Shown one piece after another: positions 35,687 to 46,444 of a DNA stretch of 64,000 nt. This DNA comes from Marinobacterium aestuarii (lineage in GTDB: Bacteria > Pseudomonadota > Gammaproteobacteria > Pseudomonadales > Balneatricaceae). The stretch lies in contig NZ_CP015839.1 of the NCBI RefSeq assembly GCF_001651805.1, forward strand, positions 806,001 through 870,000. Reading direction: 5' to 3'. The notes under the pieces were generated by a model. It had not been told where the DNA came from, made no database searches, and was given only the letters and a program-made list of their open reading frames with translations. Each line of letters starts with the position of its first letter. Position 1 is the stretch's first letter. The position numbers and the translations under genes are program-made.

Positions 35687-37030
35687 ATGTCTGAGTCGCA
35701 GCACGATAAAACCGCCGGCCTGAGTCCCGAGCAGCTGGATGCGTTCTGGATGCCGTACACCGCCAACCGCCAGTTCAAGGCTGACCCGCGCATTATCGTT
35801 GGCGCCGAGGGTGCCTACTACAAGACCGCCGATGGCCGTCGCATCTTCGATGGTCTGTCGGGTCTGTGGACCTGCGGTGCCGGCCACAACAGGCCCGAAA
35901 TCGCCGAGGCGGTGTCTAAACAGCTGCGCGAGCTAGACTATGCACCGGCGTTTCAGTATGGCCACCCCAAGGCTTTCGAGCTGGCTCATCGTATTCGTGA
36001 ACTGACGCCCAAAGGGCTGGATTACGTCTTCTTTACCGGCTCCGGCTCCGAAAGCGCCGATACCTCGCTGAAGATTGCCCGCGCTTACTGGCGCAAGAAA
36101 GGCAAGCCCTCCAAGATCAAGCTCATCGGTCGCGCCAAGGGCTATCACGGCGTCAACTTTGGTGGTTTCAGCGTTGGTGGCATAGGGGCCAACCGGGCGC
36201 TCTTCGGCCAGGGCGTGGATGCCGACCATCTGCCCCATACCCTGCTGAAAGAGAATCTGTTCAGCCGCGGCATGCCGGAAAAAGGTGCAGAACGTGCCGA
36301 TGAGCTGCTGGAGCTGATCGCGCTGCACGATGCCTCCAATATAGCGGCGGTGATCGTCGAGCCAATGGCCGGGTCTGCCGGTGTGCTGCCGCCGCCAGTG
36401 GGCTACCTGAAACGCCTGCGGGAAATCTGCGATGCGCACGACATTCTGCTGATCTTTGATGAAGTCATCACCGGCTTTGGCCGCATGGGCTCCATGACCG
36501 GTGCCGAAGAATTCGGTGTGGTGCCGGACATGATGAACGTCGCCAAGCAGCTGACCAACGGCGCTGTCCCCATGGGGGCGGTGGTCGCCAAGACCGAGAT
36601 TTACCAGACCTTCATGGAGCAGGGTGGGGCGGACTACATGATGGAGCTGCCCCACGGCTACACTTACTCCGGTCATCCGGTGGGCTGTGCCGCGGCCCTG
36701 GCATCGCTGGACGTGCTGCAGAATGACAACCTGATCGACCGGGTGAAGGAAATGAGCCCGATCTTTGAAAACGCGCTGCACAGCCTCAAAGGCACGCGCT
36801 ATATCAGTGATATTCGCAACTACGGCCTGGCCGGTGCGTTGCAGATTGAATCCTACCCGGGCGAGCCTGCGCGGCGGCCTTATGAAATTGCCATGAAATG
36901 CTGGGAAAAAGGTTTTTACGTGCGCTACGGCGGCGACACCATCCAGCTGGGGATGCCCTTTATCGTCGAGCGCGAAGAGATTGACCGGGTGATCAATGCC
37001 CTGGGCGACGCCTTCGCCGAACTCGACTAA
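35687..37030 (+). CDS. Beta-alanine:pyruvate (omega-amino acid) transaminase
   Basis: A 447-residue class III PLP aminotransferase that converts beta-alanine and pyruvate to malonate semialdehyde and alanine. Motifs: FDGLSGLWTCGAGHNRPEI, YHGVNFGGFSVGG, LLIFDEVITGFGRMG (PLP-binding Asp) and NVAKQLTNGAVPMGAVV with the Schiff-base Lys. AAGGGG precedes ATG 35687. It is 31 bp ahead of the semialdehyde dehydrogenase, the classic pair for beta-alanine breakdown, which is the end product of reductive uracil degradation. Other omega-amines are possible substrates. Confidence 0.92.
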   Translation: MSESQHDKTAGLSPEQLDAFWMPYTANRQFKADPRIIVGAEGAYYKTADGRRIFDGLSGLWTCGAGHNRPEIAEAVSKQLRELDYAPAFQYGHPKAFELAHRIRELTPKGLDYVFFTGSGSESADTSLKIARAYWRKKGKPSKIKLIGRAKGYHGVNFGGFSVGGIGANRALFGQGVDADHLPHTLLKENLFSRGMPEKGAERADELLELIALHDASNIAAVIVEPMAGSAGVLPPPVGYLKRLREICDAHDILLIFDEVITGFGRMGSMTGAEEFGVVPDMMNVAKQLTNGAVPMGAVVAKTEIYQTFMEQGGADYMMELPHGYTYSGHPVGCAAALASLDVLQNDNLIDRVKEMSPIFENALHSLKGTRYISDIRNYGLAGALQIESYPGEPARRPYEIAMKCWEKGFYVRYGGDTIQLGMPFIVEREEIDRVINALGDAFAELD

Positions 37031-37061
37031 ACGACTACCACACCTTTATAGAGGCAAGCGC

Positions 37062-38552
<1,491 letters not shown>

Positions 38553-38884
38553 TTTGTAGCACGCTAAAACCTGCCGGTAGCACTAATGGTGCTGCCGGGT
38601 GCAAGCTGGGGCTATAGCTGATCAGGCGTGCTTCCAGGCTATTGAAAACACCGGAATTGAACCGGATCAGAGCAATCTGATCCGGTTTTCTTATATAGAG
38701 TATTCAGCGGCGCTGCCGATTGTTAATATCGCGTTACTAACATAAGCCAGAACCCCTTGCGGTTCTGATACTGGACCACCGTGCAGGTTTCACACAGAAA
38801 ACTGCTCTATCTAATAAAAAGTGCAAAGGTACGGGAATCCGAATCTGGGAACTCTCGCATTCCCGCCACACCCAGGATGGAAAA
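38553..38884. other. Intergenic region with terminator, upstream of folE
   Basis: Contains an imperfect hairpin near 38573-38599 (CCGGTAGCAC with GTGCTGCCGG), the strong terminator listed separately, and presumably the folE promoter. No gene is supported. Confidence 0.5.
38661..38690 (+). terminator. Intrinsic terminator after mmsA
   Basis: ACCGGATCAGA and TCTGATCCGGT form a perfect 11-bp stem with loop GCAA, followed by TTTC. Confidence 0.85.
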
Positions 38885-39523
38885 ATGATATCCAATGAAG
38901 CGAAGATTGTTCGCGAAGTGCTGATTGCACGGGGCCTGGAGACCCCGCTGCTGGAGAACGGCATGAGCAGCGAGCAGAAGTACGAACGGATCAAAAGCCT
39001 GATGACCGAAGTGGTCGGCACGCTGGGGCTGGATCTCAGTGATGACAGCCTGGCGGAAACACCGCACCGTATTGCCAAGATGTATGTTAACGAGATCTTC
39101 GCCGGCCTTGATTACGCCCGTTTTCCGAAGATGGCGCTGATCGAGAACAAGATGCAGGTGGAGGAAATGGTCAAGGTGCGTGACATCAGTGTTGTCAGCA
39201 CCTGCGAACACCACTTCGTGACGATCGATGGCGTGGCCAAAGTGGCCTATATTCCGGATCAGACCATTATCGGCCTGTCCAAGATCAACCGTATCGTACG
39301 CTTCTTCGCCCAGCGTCCGCAGGTGCAGGAACGTCTGACACAGCAGATTCTGGTGGCATTGCAGACGCTGCTTGAGACAGACAACGTGGCCGTCAGCATC
39401 AGCGCGGTACACTACTGCGTCAAGTCCCGCGGGGTCATGGATGCCAACTCCCAGACCGAAACCACGGCCTTGGGCGGCATCTTTAAAAGCAACGCCCGCA
39501 CAAGAGCCGAATTCCTCGGCTGA
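38885..39523 (+). CDS. folE: GTP cyclohydrolase I
   Basis: A 212-residue enzyme converting GTP to dihydroneopterin triphosphate, the first step of folate/pterin synthesis. The zinc ligands are in [13 protein letters not shown] and [34 protein letters not shown] and [10 protein letters not shown] are family signatures. It is transcribed alone, ahead of a hairpin repeat. Nothing ties it to the neighbouring catabolic genes. Confidence 0.95.
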   Translation: MISNEAKIVREVLIARGLETPLLENGMSSEQKYERIKSLMTEVVGTLGLDLSDDSLAETPHRIAKMYVNEIFAGLDYARFPKMALIENKMQVEEMVKVRDISVVSTCEHHFVTIDGVAKVAYIPDQTIIGLSKINRIVRFFAQRPQVQERLTQQILVALQTLLETDNVAVSISAVHYCVKSRGVMDANSQTETTALGGIFKSNARTRAEFLG

Positions 39524-39534
39524 ATGCGGTACTA

Positions 39535-39586
39535 GCAGCCTGCTGGGCTTTTCCGCGGTAGAGCAGTGTTAAGTTCGGCAGGCTGC
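39535..39586. repeat. 52-bp hairpin repeat, copy at folE 3' end
   Basis: GCAGCCTGC at the left and GCAGGCTGC at the right pair around a core with TTTTCCGC and AGTGTTAAGT. The same 52-bp architecture occurs at 48838-48889 and, without the left arm, near 7355-7396. It behaves like a REP-type extragenic hairpin and may protect or end the folE transcript. Confidence 0.7.
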
Positions 39587-39667
39587 TGGGGGCGGGCCTG
39601 GGGGAAACTCTGAGCCTGCCGCGCTGCCTACAGAGATATTGGCGGTCTCCAAAGCGGGGCATGAGTG

Positions 39668-40168
39668 ATGCGCACTATAGCGGGTAATGATCTGTGGCAG
39701 CGTTGGGGGACTGATTACTTCCGAGCCCTGTCGACCTTCGGCGCCCTGCAGGACTGCACTATTCTCAGTCTGCTCCAAAACGGCCAGGTATCTGAGCTCT
39801 CCCAGGGCGAAGTGCTGTACCGCCCCGGCGACAAGGTCGGCGGTTTCTACGTTATTCTCAAGGGCTCCATCGCCCTCTATATGCACCATCACGACCGGGA
39901 TGCACTGACTCGACTGTACCGCCAGGGGGAACAGCTCGGCTTTGTCGACATGATAGGCCTGCACGATCACTGGTCGACCAGCGTGGCGCAGAATCCTGTA
40001 ACCCTGGTACATATCTCTTCGGATCAGTTTTTCGAGCTGCACCTGCAAGCGCCGGATGACTTTGGCCTGCTGATGATCAATCTGTCGCGGGAGATGGCGC
40101 GTACGGTGATTATGCTGGCCGAAGTGATTGTCGATCAGAGTGTACTGATCGCCAGCGGGCGCAATTAA
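39668..40168 (+). CDS. Cyclic-nucleotide-binding-domain protein lacking a DNA-binding domain
   Basis: A 166-residue protein consisting of a cNMP-binding beta-roll (ELSQGEVLYRPGDKVGGFYVILKGSIALYM, then LGFVDMIGLHDHW) and the long C-terminal helix, as in the Crp/Fnr family. The polypeptide stops after the helix, so the HTH is absent. No iron-sulfur cysteine cluster is seen. It may be a ligand sensor acting through protein contact. The ATG at 39668 has GGGG 8 bp upstream. Confidence 0.75.
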   Translation: MRTIAGNDLWQRWGTDYFRALSTFGALQDCTILSLLQNGQVSELSQGEVLYRPGDKVGGFYVILKGSIALYMHHHDRDALTRLYRQGEQLGFVDMIGLHDHWSTSVAQNPVTLVHISSDQFFELHLQAPDDFGLLMINLSREMARTVIMLAEVIVDQSVLIASGRN

Positions 40169-40236
40169 GAAATAAGCAGGAAGAGGGGAGAGAGGGGCGC
40201 CGCCGGTTGCCCGGCGGCCTGTACAGCCAGCGGGCT

Positions 40237-40674
40237 CTATTGGCCGGCGTCGACGAAATGCTCCAGCGCCAGCAGATAGCCCTTGGTACCCAGGCCCGCA
40301 ATCACCCCCTCGGCCCGTGCCGAAACGAAGGAATGGTGGCGAAAGCTTTCGCGGCGGTGAATATTGGAAATATGCACCTCTATCACCGGTTGCTCGAAGG
40401 TGTTCAGCGCATCCAGAATCGCCACCGAGGTGTGGCTGTAAGCCGCCGGGTTAATGATGATTCCGTCGGCCCGGCTGCGGGCTTCGTGAATCTTGTCGAT
40501 GATATCCCCCTCACTATTACTCTGGAAAAATTCTATCTCAAACCCCAGCTGCGCCGCCCGCTCAAGCAGGCGCTGCTGCACATCCGCCAGGGTTTCGTGA
40601 CCGTAGACTTCAGGCTGGCGTGTGCCCAGCAGGTTCAGGTTCGGGCCGTTCAGCACATAAATGCACTTGCTCAT
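40237..40674 (-). CDS. aroQ: Type II 3-dehydroquinate dehydratase
   Basis: A 145-residue small dodecameric-type enzyme interconverting 3-dehydroquinate and 3-dehydroshikimate. Signatures are [19 protein letters not shown] with the active-site Tyr, [13 protein letters not shown], and [18 protein letters not shown] with the catalytic His. AGGAG precedes ATG 40674. It is 17 bp after the TRAP permease gene, so it belongs to the dctP-dctQ-dctM-aroQ operon and probably serves catabolism of quinate, not aromatic amino acid synthesis. Confidence 0.94.
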   Translation of the reverse strand: MSKCIYVLNGPNLNLLGTRQPEVYGHETLADVQQRLLERAAQLGFEIEFFQSNSEGDIIDKIHEARSRADGIIINPAAYSHTSVAILDALNTFEQPVIEVHISNIHRRESFRHHSFVSARAEGVIAGLGTKGYLLALEHFVDAGQ

Positions 40675-40691
40675 CTCAAACACTCCTATTA

Positions 40692-41960
40692 TCAGTAGCC
40701 AAAGAGCCTGGGGATAAAGGTCACCGTCTGCGGGATAAAGGTGATCAGAATCAGCACCAGCAGTTCAACCAGGAACATGGGCATGATACGGCGCGATATA
40801 GCCCCCATGCCCACATTGGCAATGGAGTTGGACACGAACAGGCAGATACCCATGGGCGGTGTCACCAGGCCGATCATCAGGTTGAAGATCACGACTATGC
40901 CAAAGTGGGTCGGATCAATGCCCAGGCTCATGGCGATGGGGTGCAGGATTGGCAGCAGAATCAGCATGGCGGCGATGCCCTCGAGGAACAGGCCGACAAC
41001 CAGCAGAATCAGGTTCACCGCGATCAGGAATACCCAGGGGCTCGAAATTTCTTCCAGCACGAAGCTGCTGATGGTCTGGGGTACGCGGGAGAAGGTCAGC
41101 ATCCAGTTGGCCGCCGCCACCACGGCGATAATGATCAGAATGATCGACGAGTCACGCATGGCGCGGGTGAAAATGTGCGGCAGCTGGCTCAGTTTCAGGC
41201 TCTTGAGCACGAACATGCCGGCCACCAGGGCATAGCCCGCGGCCAGTGCTGCCGCTTCCGTCGGTGTGACGACGCCGGTAATGATGGAACCCACAATAAA
41301 GACCGGCATGAACAGCGGGATCAGGGCGTCGAAAAAGGCCTTGAAACGTTCCTTGTTCGACAGCTTTTTACGCAGCGGCGCATAGTGGGCGGCGAAAAAG
41401 CGCACATAGATCGAAAGGCCAATGGCCAGCAGCAGGCCCGGCGCTACACCCGCCAGAAACAGCGCCGGTACCGACACGCCGGTGGTGATCAGGGCGTAGA
41501 TAATGACCGGAATACTGGGGGGAATCATGGGGCCTATCACGGAGGAGGCGGCCGTCAGGGCGGCGGCGAAGTCCCGTGGATAGCCTTCCTTTTCCATGGT
41601 GGGAATAAAGATGCGACCCAGCGCCGAGGTGTCCGCCACGGCGGAGCCGGACAATCCTGCGAAGATCACCGACGCCCAGATATTCACCTGGGCCAGGCCT
41701 GCCTTCATGTGGCCGACCAGGGCATTGGCGAAGGTGATGATGCGACCGGTGATGCCGCTCTCGTTCATCAGTTCGCCCGCCAGCACGAACAGCGGAATGG
41801 CCAGAATGGCGAAGGAATCGAGGCCTGAAAAAATGCGCTGGCTGACCAGACCAAAGGAAAACGGCGTCTGGGACACATGCCCAAACACGGCCAGCAGAAT
41901 CGCAAAGGCGATGGGGCTGCCGATCGCCAGCAGTACGAACAGTATCAGAAATCCAACCAT
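40692..41960 (-). CDS. dctM: TRAP transporter large permease (DctM type)
   Basis: A 422-residue inner-membrane protein with about twelve helices, the sodium-driven transport subunit of a tripartite periplasmic transporter. Family features are [40 protein letters not shown] and [20 protein letters not shown]. It functions with the DctQ and DctP genes upstream on the same strand. Context with aroQ and the aroE-like gene suggests quinate, shikimate or a related aromatic-precursor acid as substrate. Confidence 0.93.
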   Translation of the reverse strand: MVGFLILFVLLAIGSPIAFAILLAVFGHVSQTPFSFGLVSQRIFSGLDSFAILAIPLFVLAGELMNESGITGRIITFANALVGHMKAGLAQVNIWASVIFAGLSGSAVADTSALGRIFIPTMEKEGYPRDFAAALTAASSVIGPMIPPSIPVIIYALITTGVSVPALFLAGVAPGLLLAIGLSIYVRFFAAHYAPLRKKLSNKERFKAFFDALIPLFMPVFIVGSIITGVVTPTEAAALAAGYALVAGMFVLKSLKLSQLPHIFTRAMRDSSIILIIIAVVAAANWMLTFSRVPQTISSFVLEEISSPWVFLIAVNLILLVVGLFLEGIAAMLILLPILHPIAMSLGIDPTHFGIVVIFNLMIGLVTPPMGICLFVSNSIANVGMGAISRRIMPMFLVELLVLILITFIPQTVTFIPRLFGY

Positions 41961-42045
41961 AGTCTTATTCGCTCTATTGGGCGTCGCTCAGGGGGGGGAT
42001 TGAGCAACGCCTTGGCTCTTGTTCAGATGTGCGGGTGCGTGGGTG

Positions 42046-42507
42046 TCAGGCCGGGGTGCCGGCGCGATGCTCTGACAGCTTGATCAGTGCCGCCAGTACC
42101 AGACCGATGCCGCCGGCAATCATGGCGGACTGAAACAGGTACATCGGCAAACCGGTTCCAGGCGCCAGGATGGCACCCCGCTTGAGGACAAAGAGGTAAC
42201 CGGACCAGGCCAGAACCCCACCGGCCACCAGGGACACCAGGTCGACCACAATGGCCAGCACTCGGCGCACGGAGGCTGGCACACTGTCTTCCACAAAACT
42301 GAACTTGATATGGATTCCTTCGAGGTAGCACAGGATGCTGCCAAACATGGCGCCGTAAATCATGGCGAACTTGGCGACTTCCTCGCTCCAGAGAATGGGG
42401 GCATTGAGGGTATAGCGGCTCATGCTGCTGACCAGCACCACCGCAAAGACGATAAAGAGTGAACTGCCTGTCAGCCAGGACAGGACTTTCTTGTAGAAGA
42501 GCTTCAT
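42046..42507 (-). CDS. dctQ: TRAP transporter small permease (DctQ type)
   Basis: A 153-residue membrane protein with four predicted helices (residues about 10-30, 45-63, 85-103 and 125-145). VSSMSRYTLNAPILWSEEVAKFAM and GIHIKFSFVED match the DctQ family, which anchors the large permease. It lies 85 bp before dctM and follows dctP across a strong hairpin. Confidence 0.9.
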   Translation of the reverse strand: MKLFYKKVLSWLTGSSLFIVFAVVLVSSMSRYTLNAPILWSEEVAKFAMIYGAMFGSILCYLEGIHIKFSFVEDSVPASVRRVLAIVVDLVSLVAGGVLAWSGYLFVLKRGAILAPGTGLPMYLFQSAMIAGGIGLVLAALIKLSEHRAGTPA

Positions 42508-42537
42508 AAGCTGTGATCCCGGAAAACAGGTAGCTGT

Positions 42538-42572
42538 GCAAACGCCGGAGGCTCAGGGCCTCCGGCGTTTGC
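42538..42572. promoter_or_regulatory. 15-bp perfect hairpin between dctP and dctQ
   Basis: GCAAACGCCGGAGGC and its complement are separated by a 5-nt loop. There is no T run on either side, so it is more likely an mRNA-stabilising or processing hairpin that raises the binding-protein level over the permease than a full terminator. Confidence 0.65.
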
Positions 42573-42585
42573 ATGCAGGAAAAGA

Positions 42586-43605
42586 CTAGTTTGAAGAAGC
42601 GGTTTTTACCGCATCCTGGGCCTTGGTGATCCAGGTCGGATCAATTTCACCCTTGAGCCATTCGATTACGGCGGGCTGAGCGGCGCTCTGGAATTTGGCC
42701 ATCTGCTCGGCATTGGGCACGGTGATTTCCATGCCGTTCTCGGCCAGCTTGGCCAGGCCTTCAGCGGAGTTGACCTGCTGAATGGCACGGCCGACCAGGC
42801 CTGCAACCTTGGCGGCGCGCTTGATGATGGCCTGATCCTGCGGGTTCAGGCTCTGCAGCAGCTCGTCGTTCATCAGTATGAAGTCGGTGCCGTATACATG
42901 ACCATCCAGGCTGATGTACTTCTGCATTTCGTAGAACTTGTTGCCATAGATGACGCTGACAGGGTTTTCCTGGCCATCAACTACGCCGGTTGCCAGGGCT
43001 GAGGGGACTTCAGGCCAGGCGATAGGGGTTGGCTCGCCACCCAGGGCCTTGACCATCTCGACGTACAGCGGCGTCGTCATGACGCGGATTTTCAGGCCTT
43101 CCAGATCCTTGGGTTCGCTAATAGGGCGCTTGGAGTTGGTGAAGTTGCGAAAGCCAGTTTCGGCGTAGGCCAGGGTGCGCAGGCCGGTTTTCTGCAGGCA
43201 GTGCTCACCGAGCGCCTTGCCGAATTCACCGTCCAGAACTTCCCAGGCAATGGGAGCAGACGGGAACAGGTAGGGAATTTCCAGTACCGAGGCTTCGGCG
43301 CAGAGCTTGGAGTAGGCGCCGGATACCATGGCCATGCTCAGGGTGCCCTCCTGGGCGGACTGCAGCAGGTCGGTTTCACCGCCGAGCTGACCGGCCGGGT
43401 ATACGTTCACGGCGATGCGGCCACCGGACTCGGCTTCAACCAGATCCTTGAAGACCTTGGAAGCGGCGCCTTTCTTGGAGGTGGTCCATTCCTGGGGATC
43501 GACGTGACCTAGGGTCAGTTCGATATCAGCGGCCTGTGTCTGCAGCGCAAAGATGGCCGCGGCGGTGGCAAGTCCCAGTGTTATTTTTTTTGTTGAAAGT
43601 TTCAT
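42586..43605 (-). CDS. dctP: TRAP transporter periplasmic binding protein (DctP type)
   Basis: A 339-residue protein with a signal peptide (KKITLGLATAAAIFALQTQA), followed by the DctP fold. LTLGHVDPQEWTTSK, IAVNVYPAGQLGGETDLLQ and LKIRVMTTPLYVEMVKALGGEPTPIAW are typical, the last holding the conserved carboxylate-binding Arg. First gene of the operon dctP-dctQ-dctM-aroQ. The substrate is not readable, but a carboxylate feeding the shikimate/quinate route is likely from context. Confidence 0.92.
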   Translation of the reverse strand: MKLSTKKITLGLATAAAIFALQTQAADIELTLGHVDPQEWTTSKKGAASKVFKDLVEAESGGRIAVNVYPAGQLGGETDLLQSAQEGTLSMAMVSGAYSKLCAEASVLEIPYLFPSAPIAWEVLDGEFGKALGEHCLQKTGLRTLAYAETGFRNFTNSKRPISEPKDLEGLKIRVMTTPLYVEMVKALGGEPTPIAWPEVPSALATGVVDGQENPVSVIYGNKFYEMQKYISLDGHVYGTDFILMNDELLQSLNPQDQAIIKRAAKVAGLVGRAIQQVNSAEGLAKLAENGMEITVPNAEQMAKFQSAAQPAVIEWLKGEIDPTWITKAQDAVKTASSN

Positions 43606-44195
43606 GCTTCTCTCTCCAAAGACGGATGTCAGTATGAATCCGCGATCACTTGTTGTTGTGAGTACTCATGCTCATCAGGGCGTGCCCTGCGATTGAAATG
43701 CAGGCTAGCAACAGTATTGAGTATCGTCAAGTTCGTAGGTTTAAATCAAAAATACCCTATATTTTATGCATCAATCCTGGATTGGGGTCTTGCGACGCTG
43801 CTGTCGTGTTCAAGCCCTTGATTTCAAGGCGTTCGTGGGACTATCTGTCGCTCGGCTACGGCTGCCTGTCGTTAAATATCCAGGTCAATATAGAGAATGA
43901 TATTTTGTTCATTTTATATTCCATTATCGATATGTTTGGCCGTGATCTGTGAGTCAGGCCAGTAAACATGCGGGTTTCAGGGCCTTGGGTAAAAATAACC
44001 TATATTTTTGAAAATATCATATAGATTGACGATTCTCGGTTGAGGTGACTATTATCTGTTCATCTGAAAACGCAGTCGGTGACGGGACTTCCCTTGCCGG
44101 TTCCGGTTGATAGGTGCGCCCGAGGGTGCTGCTGTCCCGGATCTCTGCGGTCCCTGAATAGTTCGGCGGATACGTTGCCGCTGTGGAGAATAAAA
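43606..44195. other. Divergent intergenic region between the TRAP operon and aroE-like gene
   Basis: 590 bp, AT-rich in the right part, which must contain the two divergent promoters. A 94-residue frame at 43668-43952 has no family features and is not called. The palindrome at 44002-44017 is listed separately. Confidence 0.5.
44002..44017. promoter_or_regulatory. Candidate operator palindrome before the aroE-like gene
   Basis: ATATTTT-TG-AAAATAT has perfect 7-bp arms. It lies about 180 bp before the aroE-like start. The GntR regulator at 45401 is a candidate ligand, but AT-rich palindromes also arise by chance. Confidence 0.3.
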
Positions 44196-45047
44196 ATGCT
44201 CAAGCTTGGTCTGATCGGACAATCCATTGCCCAGTCCCGCTCGCCCGCCCTGCATATCATGCTGGGTGAAATGTATGATCTGCCGGTGAGCTATGAGCTG
44301 CATGAACCGGCGGATGCCAGCGAAGCCGCCTTTGTCGCGACTCTTGCCAGCCTGCGTGAACAGGGTTATCGCGGCACCAATGTGACCTTCCCCTACAAGC
44401 AGCTGGCGGTTGCCCATGCGGGGGAGGTCTATCAGGGTGCACGGCTGGTGGGGTCCACCAATACGCTCAACCTGAGCGGTGCAGTGGCCGCGCACAATAC
44501 GGATTACAGCGGTTTCATCCGTGGCTATCGCCAGCGTGTGGGCGAACAGGCCGCAGGTCGGGTGCTGCTGATAGGCGCAGGCGGTGTCGGGCGTGCGGTG
44601 GCGTTCGGGCTCTTTGAAGTCGGTGCCACTGAAGTCTTGGTGGCGGATCTTAATGCCGCCAGCGCGGCATCCCTGGCCCAGGCACTGAACGCAGCCGGCT
44701 TCAAGGCCGCAAGCGTGGCGCCTGAGGATGTTGCGGCGGCCGCCGCCAGTGCCGATGGTCTGGTGAACTGCACACCGGTCGGGCATTACAAGACGCCGGG
44801 TCTGCCTATTGCCGCAGAACTGATCGGGTCGCAGCGCTGGGCCTTTGATGCGGTCTATACGCCCATCGATACCGAGTTTCTGCTGCAGGCGCATGCCAAA
44901 GGCCTGGCGATCGTCTCGGGCTTTGATCTGTTCATTTACCAGGGCATCGATGCCTTTGAAATCTTTACCGGCGTGCGTGCCGATGCTCAGGCGGTGCTGG
45001 CGCGCTTTAAACTGAAATTCGATATCCAGAGTGATTTGATCGCCTGA
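44196..45047 (+). CDS. Shikimate/quinate 5-dehydrogenase family protein
   Basis: A 283-residue dehydrogenase of the AroE family, interconverting shikimate (or quinate) and its 3-dehydro form. The substrate domain has LGLIGQSIAQSRSPALH, the catalytic Lys in NVTFPYKQL and NTLNL; the nucleotide domain has LLIGAGGVGRAVAFGLF. After the second strand it reads VADLNAAS and not the NRT of NADP-type AroE; an Asp there favours NAD, as in the catabolic QsuD of Corynebacterium. GGAGAA precedes ATG 44196. It is divergent from the TRAP-aroQ operon. A catabolic role is likely. Confidence 0.88.
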   Translation: MLKLGLIGQSIAQSRSPALHIMLGEMYDLPVSYELHEPADASEAAFVATLASLREQGYRGTNVTFPYKQLAVAHAGEVYQGARLVGSTNTLNLSGAVAAHNTDYSGFIRGYRQRVGEQAAGRVLLIGAGGVGRAVAFGLFEVGATEVLVADLNAASAASLAQALNAAGFKAASVAPEDVAAAAASADGLVNCTPVGHYKTPGLPIAAELIGSQRWAFDAVYTPIDTEFLLQAHAKGLAIVSGFDLFIYQGIDAFEIFTGVRADAQAVLARFKLKFDIQSDLIA

Positions 45048-45400
45048 TTTCTGATGGTTGTGTCGCGCATGCCCGCCTGTGCGGGCGTGTGTTTTTGGCC
45101 GGGGCTGCATCATGCAGTTTTCCGTGCAGCTCTTGATAGAGCAAGGCCGCGTCTGACGCGGCCTTTTTTTGGCTCTTGGCTGATTAAAGGGGAAAAACGA
45201 CGCAGTCGCAGGATGGGAGAAACCGCCCCGTGGGTCTTGCCGCACATCTACATAAGCTGGGGCGGTGTAACCCATCTTGGGTGGGGGCCTTGGTTTCAGC
45301 GGCGCAGAATGGGTTAAAGCGTAACTGCACCGGAAAACAGCCTTTATTTAGAGTAGTATCGGGTGAAATACTGATTGTCATATATCTGTGAGCAACGAGA
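45048..45400. other. Intergenic region with terminator, upstream of gntR
   Basis: Holds the terminator at 45143-45170 and a GC-rich segment with inverted words (GTAACCCAT, ATGGGTTA) of the sort found in dispersed extragenic repeats. No gene is supported; the gntR promoter should lie near 45340-45400. Confidence 0.4.
45143..45170 (+). terminator. Intrinsic terminator after the aroE-like gene
   Basis: AAGGCCGCGT-CTG-ACGCGGCCTT forms a perfect 10-bp stem followed by a T run. Confidence 0.9.
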
Positions 45401-46066
45401 ATGAATACTGCAGCGGACCGTAAACTGGTTGGGCAGACGGCCTACGATAGTCTGCGCAACGACATCGTCACCGGCAAGCTGGGCCCCGGCCAGAAGCTGA
45501 AACTCAATGTGCTGAGAGCCAGTTACGGGGTCAGCGTGAATACGCTGCGCGAGACCCTGATGCGGCTGGTTTCCGATGGTTTTGTCGCCTTTGAGGACCA
45601 GAAGGGCTTTCGGGTGAACCCGGTTTCAGTGTCCGATCTGGACGAGCTGATTGAGTTGCGCGTGCAGCTCGAAATCCTCGGGCTGCAGAAATCCATGGCC
45701 AACAGCCAAAACCGCATGGACTGGAAATCTGCGCTGATCAGCGCGCATTACCGCCTGAGCTGCATGGAAAAACTGATGATGGAAGACGAAAGCAGCCATG
45801 TGCGCGACTGGGAAAAAGCCGACCGCGATTTTCACATGACCATCGTATCCAACTGCGGCTCCAGCCAGCTGATCCGTTATCACGGCTCTGTGCTGGAGCT
45901 GTTCATGCGCTACCAGGTACTGGCGCTGAAAAAACGGCCGTTTCGCGGCGAAGCGGTGGCCGGCGAGCATCAGCAACTGGTGGATCTTATGCTGAATGAC
46001 AAGTTTGAGGCGGCAGCGGCCCTGCTCACTGAGCACATAAACAAGGGCAGCGAACTGCCGCTTTGA
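45401..46066 (+). CDS. GntR-family regulator (FadR/FCD subfamily)
   Basis: A 221-residue regulator with an N-terminal winged HTH (residues about 10-75; AYDSLRNDIVTGKLGPGQKL, then YGVSVNTLRETLMRLVSDGF) and an all-helical FCD ligand domain with metal-binding positions such as the His in DRDFHMTIV. Members sense small carboxylates. It sits between the shikimate-type genes and the pca genes, so it probably controls the TRAP/aroQ/aroE-like set. Confidence 0.9.
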   Translation: MNTAADRKLVGQTAYDSLRNDIVTGKLGPGQKLKLNVLRASYGVSVNTLRETLMRLVSDGFVAFEDQKGFRVNPVSVSDLDELIELRVQLEILGLQKSMANSQNRMDWKSALISAHYRLSCMEKLMMEDESSHVRDWEKADRDFHMTIVSNCGSSQLIRYHGSVLELFMRYQVLALKKRPFRGEAVAGEHQQLVDLMLNDKFEAAAALLTEHINKGSELPL

Positions 46067-46119
46067 GCGCAAAGGCGCTAGCAGCCCTTTGCCACAGAAA
46101 CATCAGCGCGGCTCTTGTT

Positions 46120-46355
46120 CCCCCCTTCATGAAGCCGGCGAGCACTGGGGTCATTCGGCGATCAGGCCCGAAGGGGCGCAACAGGGACTGATGCGCCTGC
46201 GATGAGGTACATGGATGTACCGTCAGCGCAGCCCGCCGAATGATCTCAGAGCACAGCGAATAGGCTTCATCGGGGCTTGTGTTTCTTTGGTTACTTTCTT
46301 TGCACGAGCAAAGAAAGTAACGCGCCAGCAAGGCGCAATACGCGTCATCAAACCG
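46120..46355. repeat. Dispersed intergenic repeat, copy 3 (about 235 bp, inverted relative to 3494-3728)
   Basis: Starts with CCTTCATGAAGCCGGCGAGC and ends after the hairpin TTACTTTCTTTGC-ACGA-GCAAAGAAAGTAA. It is close to an exact reverse complement of copy 1. It fills the convergent gap between gntR and the AEC transporter gene. Frames read through it are not genes. Confidence 0.75.
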
Positions 46356-46444
46356 CTCTGATACCCCAGCCTGCACAGGCTCCAACAGGGCCACCTTAAT
46401 CTCGTCTCAATGATCGCAATGGGGCGAGGCAAGATGAAAGTGCT

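Noticed and set aside
40620-41828. A 402-codon plus-strand frame opposite dctM
   Set aside because: Low-complexity His/Gln/Gly composition, antisense to the TRAP permease.
43668-43952. A 94-codon frame in the TRAP/aroE divergent region
   Set aside because: No family features, no ribosome binding site, and it lies in DNA that must hold two promoters.
46026-46432. Minus-strand frames of 69 and 122 codons downstream of gntR
   Set aside because: They lie within the dispersed intergenic repeat and change with each copy of it.
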